Shown: positions 33,395 through 43,600 of the stretch, one piece after another
Position numbering within the stretch: the first letter of the stretch is position 1
Layout: every line of letters begins with the position of its first letter
NCBI RefSeq assembly: GCF_004210375.1
Contig: NC_134833.1
Coordinates: 23,440,063 to 23,504,062 of the forward strand
From: Tachypleus tridentatus
Taxonomy: Eukaryota > Arthropoda > Merostomata > Xiphosura > Limulidae
Length of the DNA stretch: 64,000 nt
Direction: 5' to 3'
Position numbers and translations under genes: made by a program
The notes under the pieces: model-generated
Told to the model about the DNA's origin: nothing
The model's input: only the letters and a program-made list of their open reading frames with translations
The model's database searches: none

Positions 33395-33510
33395 CTTCGG
33401 TGGGCTAGTGGTTAATTTATAAACCAACAGTAAGAAAATCCGAGGTTAAATTCAACGCGTTGGAAACAGTGTAGATAGCACATTGCTCAAAATTCTGAAA
33501 TAAACAAACC
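33395..33510 (+). repeat. SINE-3-like degraded copy
   Basis: Reads cggtgggctagtggttaatt, box-B-like gaggttaaattc, tail aaataaacaaacc. Confidence 0.5.
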
Positions 33511-33609
33511 ATCATATTATTAGTCTATAAACTAGTTGCAACAAAACACTTTTATTTCCTTTAACTAAACCCTTTGAAATACTAAGAAAAATTGTAATCT
33601 TTTTTTTAG

Positions 33610-34045
33610 ATAAAGCCGAGCCCCCTTCTCCAATGTCACAGCGGTTTATCTGCTAACCTACAACGCTAAGAAACAAGTTTCAATGCCCGTGTGGGCCTGG
33701 CATGGCCTAGCGCGTTAAGGCGTGTGCTTCGTAATCTGAGGGTTGCGGGTTCGCGCCCGAGTCGCGCCAAACATGCTCGCCCTCCCAACCAACCGTGGGG
33801 GCGTTATAATGTGACGGTCAATCCCACTATTCGTTGGTAAAAGAGTAGCCCAAGAGTTGGCGGTGGGTGGTGATGACTAGCTGCCTTCCCTCTAGTCTTA
33901 CACTGCTAAATTAGGGACGGCTAGCACAGATAGCCCTCGAGTAGCTTTGTGCGAAATTCCAAAACAAACAATCAATGCCCGTGACGGGCAGATCACAGGT
34001 AGCCCATTATGTGGTTTTGTGTTTAAGTTCTAATAAACAAACAAA
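33610..34045 (+). repeat. SINE-3 copy split by a SINE-1
   Basis: Head with taacctacaacgctaagaaa at left; gacgggcagatcacaggtag and caaacaaac tail at right from 33984. Confidence 0.8.
33692..33971 (+). repeat. SINE-1, nested in SINE-3
   Basis: Near-consensus copy flanked by the perfect 12-bp duplication tcaatgcccgtg (33680-33691 and 33972-33983). Confidence 0.92.
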
Positions 34046-34050
34046 GTCAT

Positions 34051-34198
34051 ATTTGTGATCGTATCTCATTTTACACAGCTTAATTACAATATATTACAAT
34101 ACCCTCAGTTTCAGCCATATTGATATTTGTGATCGTATCTCATAATACCGAGCTTAATTACAATATATTACAATACCCTCAGGTTCAGCCATATTGAT
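34051..34198. repeat. Two tandem 74-bp units
   Basis: Both units start atttgtgatcgtatctca (34051, 34125) and end with cagccatattgat; few differences. Confidence 0.9.
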
Positions 34199-34199
34199 A

Positions 34200-34770
34200 T
34201 TTCCACAGTCTTTAGATGTTTTTGTTATTTGACTTTCTTTACATTATTTGCGACTAACTCAATTGAAACAAGAGTATCGGTAACTTGAAAAACAAATGTA
34301 TCAGTATCAATGTATTTATCGGTGTGTTAAGCCTGTCAATCCACAGTTAGTGCATGGTACCAAATAGTTTGGTGCACAATTGTGTCGCGACAATACTTAT
34401 GAAGAGAATAATTGATTTTATTGTAATTGCAAGACAACATGTGGATATAACACGACAGAAACGTCGCTACCACTAACTCATATTCTAGATGGTTATTAAA
34501 ATAAAATACATTGTTGTTTTTTTGCCTGGACTCGCAGCACTTGCGATCATTTAAATCTTCAAATTTATGGTATGAAAATTTATTTCAAAAATAATTACTT
34601 TCTTTTTTGTCAGAAGCAGTTTCTGGGACCGTCACACAATCATTAAAATCCACAATATTTCATGATATTATTTAAAAGGATTTCATTACAGACACTTTCT
34701 TGTGATCCACCATATTTAGTCCTAGAAGAACATAATGCTTCTGCTAATTACACTTGACTCTATATTGGCA
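34200..34770. other. Intergenic, nothing recognised
   Basis: AT-rich sequence without supported features. Confidence 0.45.
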
Positions 34771-35042
34771 GGCCCGGCACGGCCAGGTGGTTACAGCGCA
34801 TGACTATGAGTAAGAGGGTCGTGGGTTCGAATCCTCGTCACGCCAAACGTTTTCGCTCTTTCGGCCGTGGGGGCGTTATAAGGTGACGATCAATCTCACT
34901 ATTCGTTTGTAAAACAGGAGCCCAAGCGTTGTCGGTGGGTGGTGATGACTAACTGCCTTTCCTCTACTCTTACGCTGCTAAAGTAGAGACGTCTAGCGCA
35001 GATAGCCCTCAGTAGGTTTGCGCGAATTTAAAAACAAACAAT
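34771..35042 (+). repeat. SINE-1, full length
   Basis: Head ggcccggcacggccaggtgg, box B gggttcgaatcc; several substitutions in the body. Confidence 0.9.
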
Positions 35043-35044
35043 TT

Positions 35045-35520
35045 TTTGAAGTGGCATCATACGTAGTACCCGCGTTAATAAAGTATCTTACAGAAATATT
35101 TGTAACTACATGAACTAATGAGAAGCATGTAAGTGAATCGTAAATATAGTAATCTTTTAATTCTGCTTTATTTTATGTTAAATCCTGAGTAACTTGAAAA
35201 ACGTGTTAATTCATTTTTTATGCTTTTATGTTAGTTATTTAATAAAGCTAATAAAATTTCTACGTTTATCTGACAGATAGCAGCACTACCTATGTAGGGA
35301 TGGCTTGGATTGTTCATCGAAATGGTATTTTACAAATATCCTCAGTAGATCATCAGAACTTTATAATACTATACAGTGTTTCCTTTTATAATAATATTCA
35401 TGTAGTAACTGAAGATTGTAATTAGCGACCCCTACAGTTACTTTATTTTTGAAAGTTTTGTTTTTTGTAACTTGTTAGATCATGCTATCACAGGAAATAC
35501 CAAAGACGTTCTGATGATGC
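35045..35520. other. Intergenic, nothing recognised
   Basis: AT-rich sequence without supported features. Confidence 0.45.
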
Positions 35521-35521
35521 T

Positions 35522-35797
35522 TGTTTTGTTTGTTTGAATTTCGCGCAAAGCTACTCGAGGGCTAACTGCGCTAGCCGACCCTAATTTAGCATTGTAGGGC
35601 TATAGGTAAGGCAGCTAGTCATCACCACCAGCCGCCAAATCTTGGGCTACTCTTTTATCAACAAACAGTGGGATTGACCGCTATTTTATAACACCCTCAC
35701 AGCTGGAAAGGCGAGCATGTTTGGTGTGACGGGGATTCGAACCAGCGACCCTCAGATTACGAGTTGAACGCCTTAACCCACCTGGCCATGCTGGTCC
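35522..35797 (-). repeat. SINE-1, full length
   Basis: Tail gttttgtttgtttg at left, head complement ccacctggccatgctggtcc at right; flanks ctgatgatg and ctgataatg suggest a diverged duplication. Confidence 0.9.
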
Positions 35798-35989
35798 GCT
35801 GATAATGGTGAGAGAAAAAGATATACATATATTAAGTATAATAATACAATTATTTTATCAACTGGATTTATTTTTTGGTAATTTATTAGTACTTTGTTCA
35901 TATAACCTATTATCCAATGTACTCGGTGGTTAATGTGTTGCATTACAAAATTAAATTAATACCCTCATTCATAACACTTATTTATAATG

Positions 35990-36100
35990 AAATTAAGCAC
36001 AAATCTACACAGTGGATTATCTGTGCTCTGCCTTCCATGTGAATCGAAACCCGGTTTCCTAGCGGTGTGAGTCCGCATACATTCCGTTGTTTCACTCGAG
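35990..36100 (-). repeat. SINE-3 copy
   Basis: Reads aagcacaaatctacacagtgg, then aatcgaaacccggtttcc. Confidence 0.7.
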
Positions 36101-36214
36101 ACAGGGGGGGAATTAGGTTGGAAGAGATGAGCAAGTCCTTATGGCAGTAGGTGCTTCTAACTGGCTCTGCTCTTAATCAGTATTTTAAAATATAGATAGT
36201 TAGTAAACAGCACT

Positions 36215-36312
36215 CTTTCCCTAAGTGATTTACTGGTAAGTCTGACGGCTTATAATACTAAAAATCGATTTTCGATACCCAAAGTGTGCACAGCAAACAT
36301 AGCCCATACCTA
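36215..36312 (+). repeat. SINE-3 copy
   Basis: Head ctaagtgatttactggtaag, box B-like gattttcgatacccaa; tail eroded. Confidence 0.6.
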
Positions 36313-36410
36313 TATCTCAGAAGTTTGCCCTTACTATTTATCTCATCTATTGCATAAAGTACCGTTTAGGTTTAGGTTGAAATTTAAATTCCAATTTTCT
36401 ATTATTCAAG

Positions 36411-36511
36411 TCCTTAAAGAATGGATTTCTGACTTGACTTCAAGTGATCCAGAAGTCCCTGGAGTTCAGACTATTTCTATTTACGAATCCAGTGGACTGG
36501 AGTGTCTCTAG
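36411..36511 (+). CDS. Candidate alternative terminal exon (phase 1)
   Basis: Begins after a strong acceptor (ttttctattattcaag) and reads, as phase 1, LKEWISDLTSSDPEVPGVQT to ESSGLECL-stop (TAG 36509-36511). AATAAA at 36575-36580 follows. Its phase equals that of exon 2 of the membrane-protein gene, and both begin TCC-x-TAAAGAA, giving (I)RKEN and (I)LKEW after the same split codon. It could be an alternative last exon of that gene, 18 kb downstream of its donor, or the last exon of an unseen gene. The hydrophilic coding-like sequence supports an exon; there is no transcript evidence. Confidence 0.35.
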
Positions 36512-37184
36512 CCAGTAGCACAGTCAAATACTTTTCTAATAACACATTACAGAAATGGCAGAAACAATATTTAAAATAAACTAGAGTAATTAATAATTGT
36601 TGCAATTGTTTGTGTTGAAAATGTATTTCTAATTAATTAACTTATTTTATTATAATCAAGGAGCGACCTCTACCAAAATATCTGTTAAAAATCTTAAATA
36701 TATATATGTAATTAATCTGCTAAAAATCTTAAATATATGTATATAATTAATAACAATTACTCTTGATTGAGAATAACAGGCAAATCCTAAAATGCCTCCA
36801 TGAACACTATGTCTTAGGCCTTCAGTTTGTATCTTTGTCGTAAGCGGTGTTTTCGGCCCTTGTTCTTATCAGCGAGATATAATGAAGGAAAATCATATAA
36901 AGAGAAAACGACCATTTCATGTTTTGACTACACTTTTAAATAGGTGAAGAAGGGATGAGAGATTATTAATTTGTCGTTAGTTGATAAGACTCGGTCATAT
37001 CTGATTCGTTCTGACCTTATTATGCATAAAATGAAATGCTAACAGTTTAGAACAATGGTTTACAACGTTTCTCAATTCGTCTCAGTGTTCAACTGTATTG
37101 CCTGCACAAGGTCCGCATCATAAATTAAAAACAACGAACAACTGCAGAAATAAATAGATAATACAGAAAGATTTGTTTGTCGTT

Positions 37185-37292
37185 AAAGCTAAAGTTAAGG
37201 CTATCGGTGCTCTGTACCTCAAGAGTATCGAAACCCAGCTTAAATCACTATAAGCCCAGAGAAATACCGTTGTGCCACTGGGAGCAAGAAAT
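37185..37292 (-). repeat. SINE-3 copy
   Basis: Reads gtatcgaaacccagcttaa and ataccgttgtgccactggga. Confidence 0.7.
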
Positions 37293-37436
37293 AAAAAGTA
37301 AAATAGTAGTATAATTAATAGGAAAATATAATATTTAGAACAATTAAAATTAAGTGTAAGTATTTGCTTTTACCTACTGATTAGTGGGAAACTTGTCCTC
37401 ACTTGGTGTTACCTTGTCTCAACAAGAAGTGATATA

Positions 37437-38188
37437 CAGGTAAACATCGATATAAAACGCATCGATAAAGCGCGATAATCAGTTGGGCGCGATGGGGTCT
37501 TAGGCCCCAAATTTTTTGGGGTTTCTACAGAGGCCGCCGCTTAATATTACCACTGCTTAATGTAATCAGCCGGTTAATGTGATCAAAAATCAAAAACCAG
37601 TATAAATTTGTGCATTTCAACTTGTTTTATGTGCTTACTATATTTTATTGTTATTAAATTTTTGAAAATCCGTTTTTGTTTCAGTACTGAATTCGTATTT
37701 TAAACTTTGCCATGACATTTTTTTATCTGGTAATTATTTGACTTCAGTTTGTACTTAGATTTTAATAATTAGTAAATAAATTATCAAAATTAATTACTAT
37801 ATGTATTAACTTTTAAAATTGAACTAATTTTAATCAGCGTCTAATCGTAAAAACGATCACATGATTGCTCTGACGGAACTACTTTTAGAATATCAGCCCC
37901 CATCAAAGTAATGAATTCGATAAATTTCTTTAGAATTCTGCTTTTTACATTTAATTTCAGTCTTAAAATTGAGTTTAATAAATAAAAAAAAATAAAAAAA
38001 TGCTATATCATTGGTGTAAGTAGTTTTGTTTGTTTTTCTTTATTTCACTACAAAACGCGTAAATTTTGCATTATCGCTCACCCCGAGGGTCAAAAAAATA
38101 TATAATCAAATCGGTATAAGGCGCAATCAGATACAACGCGGTCGAATTTTTTGGACCCCAACTAGCGCCATATATCGATGTTTGACTG
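37437..38188. mobile_element. 752-bp non-autonomous Tc1/mariner-type element (MITE-like)
   Basis: Flanked by TA (37435-37436 and 38189-38190). Left end CAGGTAAACATCGATATA; the right end read inward is CAGTCAAACATCGATATA, a terminal inverted repeat with two differences in 18 bp. The interior is AT-rich and has no transposase frame. The CAGTnnAACxTCGATATAA-like ends resemble pogo/Tigger elements (recall). Confidence 0.75.
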
Positions 38189-38212
38189 TATTATTGCTTT
38201 CACAGTGGGTTT

Positions 38213-38479
38213 GTTTGTTGTTGTTGTTTTTTAATTTCACGCAAAGCTACTCAAGGGCTATCTGCGCTAGCCGTCACTAATTTAGCAGTGTAAAACTAGA
38301 CGGAAGGCAGCTGGTCATCATCATCCACCACCAACTCTTGGGCTACTCTTTTACTAACAAATAGTGGGATTGAATGTCACATTATAACAACCCCACAGCT
38401 AAAAGAGCGAGCATTTTTGGTGTGATGAGGATTAGAACTCACTACCCTCGGATTACGAGTCGAGTGCCTTACCGGGCCG
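38213..38479 (-). repeat. SINE-1 copy, short head deletion
   Basis: Begins 23 bp after the right end of the 752-bp element. Head complement jumps from gagtgcctta to ccgggcc, missing the box A segment. Confidence 0.87.
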
Positions 38480-38582
38480 TATCAATGGATAACATCGTAC
38501 TTCTTACATTCTGTTCCATTACAATAAGTTAATATTATACCATTACACTACTATTCGTTTTATTGAATTAGCATGCATAATA

Positions 38583-38810
38583 TCTGGGCGTGGCCTATTG
38601 GCTAGCGCGTCCAAATTGTTAATCCGAGGGTTCATAGTCCTTCTGATAAATACATGCTTCTTCCAACTTGGTGCCCGTGGACGCACTATAAGAGTGACAG
38701 TCAAATTCAGTCACAGAAAAGTCGCCCGAGGGTTTTTCGAGTGATACAATTAACCAGCTGATTTATTTCTAATTTATCCACGAGGGACTGCTATGCATAA
38801 ATAGCCCTTG
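38583..38810 (+). repeat. SINE-4-like copy
   Basis: Starts ctgggcgtggcctattggct (box A-like), then tccgagggttcatagtcc (box B-like) and ataagagtgacagtcaaatt. Confidence 0.6.
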
Positions 38811-39221
38811 TAAAGTATACATTCAAAAGTAACGTCTTACACCTTTAACATGAATATAGATAGTGTTATTTTGTACTGAAATATAGTTACTTATAGCACA
38901 ATGTAAAACTTTACAGTATTTAACTCAAACCAGCAGCCTTAAGGTTGGGAAAAAACCGACTTAGACGATTTCCTGTCAAACCAAAGAAAACATATTGCAA
39001 ATATTGTTTACATATACGTATATTAAGATCACAACATTCAGTTTTATAATATAAAATATAGAGTTGCTTCTTCCATACTTGTTTGCTAATGCCTTTGCTC
39101 ATTAATTAATTGCCTTAAAATTATGGTGACGATAACCATAGAACACTACTACTAGAACAATCTTAAAAGTACCAACTACTGTGCAACTAAGCATTGAAAT
39201 TTCTATTTGGAAGCTGTTGTT

Positions 39222-39342
39222 GTTGTTTTGAATTAAGCACAAAGCTATTCAGTGGGCTATTTATGCTCTGCCCACCACGGATATCGAAACCAAAGTTGCG
39301 TGGTAAGTCCGCAGACATACCGCTGAGCCACTGGAGGTCCTA
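39222..39342 (-). repeat. SINE-3 copy
   Basis: Reads gaattaagcacaaagctatt, atatcgaaaccaaag and accgctgagccactggagg. Confidence 0.75.
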
Positions 39343-39777
39343 TTTTGAAGCACCATAATTGATATGGTAGCTACAGTGAATATCTCTCTTCTAGCAATTA
39401 TAATAAAGAACTTATATTTCTTAAAGTTAAAATCTATTGGTTATTACGTATACAACGCTAGTTAACTCTAAAAAGTATGAAGGTAATTCGATTTTAAAAC
39501 CAGTAACCTAGAATAGATTGACGAAAAAATGTTTTATGGAGAACTTAGAGATTTGAACTTTAAGTGGATATCTCCGGGCTTTTTTTTTTAAATAACAAAT
39601 CTTTTTCTCACTTGGAATAATTTTTAAAGCTTGTACAAAATAATTTTACAACATTTTTGGTATAATGACTGAGTAATTCAATAGTATATAAACAAGTTTA
39701 CGGTTTTATTTCAGCTTACGCTGTTTTGGATATTGGCAAAAAATTGTCATTGAAACAAACATAAAATTAAATGATTT

Positions 39778-39985
39778 GTTTGTTTGTTTTTGAATTGGAA
39801 GGCAGCTAGTCATCACCACCTACCGCCGACTCTTGGGCTACTCTTTTACTAACGAATAGTGGGTCTGACCGAAAACATTATAACGCCCCCGCGGCTGAAA
39901 GGACGAGCATGTTTGGTGCGACGGGGACTCTAACCTGTGACTCTCAGATTACGAGTCGAACGCCTTAACCCATCTGGCCATCCAA
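39778..39985 (-). repeat. SINE-1 with internal deletion
   Basis: Tail tttgtttttgaatt joins directly to ggaaggcagctagtcatc, so about 60 bp of the tail-proximal body are missing. Last SINE-1 before the PRUNE2-like gene. Confidence 0.85.
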
Positions 39986-40212
39986 AATTAAATTAATAAA
40001 TATATTTTATATATATATGCTACGTGAGAAACGGAAAACAATAAGGAGTTAAATGTCTATTTTCTTTCTCGACAGAATTTTATAAAACAGTTTTAATATT
40101 CGCTGACAAAGTTAAAGAATAATGCTATTTTATAGTACAAGAGAGTAATTGTTTACATTTGTATGTGAAATCCAACGTATGGTCGAACTAATTTAACCAT
40201 TCGTATCTCAGG

Positions 40213-40305
40213 ACGGCTAGTATGTGTGTTAATAATTTTACCAACATAAAGCAGAAAACAACGTTTCGACCTTCTCAGGTTATCTTCTGGTTGCACCTTA
40301 AAATA
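40213..40305 (-). mobile_element. Dispersed repeat with hammerhead-like motif, copy B
   Basis: Shares acggctagtat and acaacgtttcgacctt with copy A (22.8 kb). On the minus strand: CAGAAGA (40283-40289), a short ACC/GGT stem, and CGAAACG. Lies about 350 bp upstream of the PRUNE2-like start codon. Confidence 0.45.
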
Positions 40306-40657
40306 GAATATAACTGCTTCTCACATATTAAACGCATCATAATTTTAGTTACAATACAATAAATTTGTCGATATCCTTAAAAAGGTTGAAATCTTTATAT
40401 ATACCTATTAGTTGAATTATAAAGTCAGTTATGAAAAATACGTCAATTCTCTTCAAATGGGTGTGGTGACTGAATAAATTATTTATGAAAATTAGTGAAA
40501 GCTACGCCCTCTTTAGTAGCATCTTTTTTTATGTTTAGAAGCAGTGGAACATTGCCGGTTGACATGTGATTTTGTAGGAGTTTCATTGATAAGTAGTATT
40601 ATGGCATAACGTTGTGGTGTATTTAACAGTAATTTAGTAGCCTCTAGGGAAATTAAG
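40306..40657 (+). promoter_or_regulatory. Presumed promoter/5' UTR region of the PRUNE2-like gene
   Basis: Inferred from position only: no TATA box or initiator can be assigned with confidence. An in-frame stop at 40607-40609 lies in the leader. Confidence 0.25.
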
Positions 40658-40693
40658 ATGGAGGCGTTTTTAAAAACTGCTAAGAGTTATTTA
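40658..40693 (+). CDS. PRUNE2-like exon 1 (start codon, 12 residues)
   Basis: Reads MEAFLKTAKSYL and stops at donor GTGAGT. The ATG has A at -3 and G at +4, and an in-frame TAA at 40607-40609 bounds the frame upstream. The peptide resembles the short N-terminal helix that precedes the HVV strand in Prune proteins, and its phase 0 end fits exon 2. It is too short to stand alone, so the call rests on the splice fit and this similarity. Confidence 0.7.
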
Positions 40694-43600
40694 GTGAGTT
40701 GAATGATTAACTTTGTATTTTGACAAATTTTTGATTGACTTTATCGTGTGTGTTTATTTTCCTTTAAATTTTAATATAATAACTGTTTAGTCTTGTCACT
40801 ATAGAGAAATAAATTATAACAGTAAAGCCTTTGTATAATAAATAGTAATACTATTACCATGTTTTATATTATTTTTTGGACTTTGGTAGCATTATTATTA
40901 ATTATTTACTATGATTATGAACAACACATTTCGAATATCAGACTATAGGTCTGAGGTTGTACAAGTTTGCACTTTTTAAATTAATTTGCTTCAAGTTTAC
41001 TACAGCTGTAAGACTATAAAAAAATTTTAGTTTGCATATATTATTTTATTATATTTTGTTAGTCAGCCTTACTTGGTCAGGTAAGTAAATTATAAAAGGT
41101 AAAGCTGGTCTAGTGCCTAAATTATAGGGGTAATACTTTATCATTTATGAACTCATTTAAGAATGTTACGTATTGTTAAAAAAAAACGTTCAAAGTAATG
41201 ACACAATTAAAACGATTTGTATTTGTGTTCATGATTTATTTATTTCGTTTTATTTGTAATTGGAGAAGCAATTGCATGACATCTGATGCTAAACACACCC
41301 TATTACCAGAAAAGTAACACAACTTTACCAGGTGTTGTATGTGAGTTTTTCATATTTTATAAAGACGTCAACAGTATTTATGAATTTCAAGCCTTTAACA
41401 ATGTAAGTTATGTTCCCTGTACTCTTCTCAGTATCTCCAGTAAAAACATCATATCTGTCTTCAAATGGTGACCACCTTCAAACCTGGAATTTTGATGTTA
41501 CTTATTCTCTGGACTCCTTTTTTTAATTTTATTCAATTAACTGAACATCATAAGTAAGGTGCTTAAAACTGAGCATAATATTCTACATGTCATACAAGGA
41601 AGTAAGTGTATGTAAGGGACCGTTTCCAAAAATGGAAAGAGGTGAATGTGGTACACTGTTTGATTCAGTACATAAGCCATATCTCGGCAAAATAAAATAT
41701 GAGGTTATTATTTTATATTCTAGCTCGATAATATTAGTATTTTGAGTTTCTGATTTGTGCAAAACTATAGACATAGTACTTAGAAATCACAAACATCTAA
41801 TTTTAAACAGTGCTGAATTCAACGTACTACATGACTCACTAAAATCTATATTTGGATGTGTTATTTTACTATTTAAATTTAAATTAAGAAACTAATATAT
41901 AATATTAAAGTTTGAATTATAATCTACAATTTGATTCCAGACTTGTTGCTGGAAATTCATAAAATAGTACTTCAGTAAAATTTTGAATGCAAGTCAAATG
42001 CAATTGGATGGCCTTTGACCCATAACCCGTCAGTGCCTAATGAGTTTCTGTGATTTTTACCTAAAATCTTGTATGCCTTATTATTAGTTAATATGCTTTA
42101 CATAGAAGACTTTATAGATGTTTCAAAAATTATGTTCAGCTCTTTCACACCAAGGCAATAAGAATACTGTTCTAATGACCAGTATGGATAGCATTACTCT
42201 CATGAAGGTTATAAAGCAGCTCTTTTAGGTATCAGCTCAACTCGCCATAGAGTCCAGACCTGTCTACAAAACTGCAACACATTCAGGACAACTTAAAGTA
42301 CCTGTTAACATGCATGTAATCAAATTACTTCCGATTCCGTTATCATTGTTTTTAATGAAAATGAGAACTAACAAAGAACGTATCAGAGAGCCATGAGGTA
42401 ATCTACTTTTTATATTAGTACACTATAACTTCATTTATTTACTAACTTCTATCCAACATTTAAATGTGATTTTCCTAAGAAACCTTTTATATGGTACTTT
42501 ATCAAATTCTTTCTGAAACTCCAGGTACATCAAATCCACTGCAATACCTGTAACAGGATTAAATACAATGTTTTCAAAGAAACCAAATTTTATAACCTAA
42601 TTTCTCTGGATCCTTACTGACATTGATATGAAACTTGCATAAGTGCATGTGTACAATTTTTTAATTTGGCTAGTAATTTATCAATTAATGAAGCAAAACT
42701 AATTGACTGTTACAGTAATTACTTGGTTATTGTCTTATCTCTTCCCTGATGAATGTGTGACATTGGCTAATTAGTCTTATTAGTAGATTTATTAAAATTA
42801 AGACAAACACACTTTAGTTCTGCTCATTATCTTAGAATAAATATTGTAGGAACCAGCTGTGCCTCACCTTCCTCAGTTATGCCATCGTGAATTTTAGAGC
42901 TTTGGAAAAATGTGTCTGAGGCATTCCTCAGGTTATAGTTTCTTATCCTAGGTGCATTTGAACCAATTTAATGGAGTTCATGTTGTACTGGGCAGCAAGC
43001 CTTGTGACCTGACCTCAGCTACAGCCACAATTGTTACAGCATTTTTTCTTAACCAGGTAAGTGTAAAGGTACTTAACTGAATATGTAATTCTTTGGTAAT
43101 TTAAAAAAAGTGTAAATTTTATGAAAAAAGATTCATAATGTTACTGGATATTTCTATTTACAAATGTAGATCTGAATTTTTTCAGAATTATTTATATCGT
43201 GAAAAAATGAACCTCCAATTGCAAAAAAATTATGTAAGATGTCTTTAAAGTATTTACAATTTTACCTTGGTTACGCATGTTTACATGCAGTCATATTGGC
43301 AACTCTGTGTTTCTCAGTTATTGCTTACAAGCTTGTTGTAGCATTTATTAGTATCTTGTCTCTAATCCAAGAGATGAAACATTTGGTACATACAATGATT
43401 ATTAAAATATGCACAGACAATTTGCAGTAGTGTTTAATTTCTATAAGACCGTGAATAGTTGATTTACATATACAATGTTTAGCAAATTGGGAATATTTGT
43501 GTAACATCTTTATTAGAAGCAACAAACCATAAATTAGGTGACAGAGAGTGAAGGGGCTAATGAATATTTTAATAATGTATGTTCTTGGCAGTTTGTCTTC

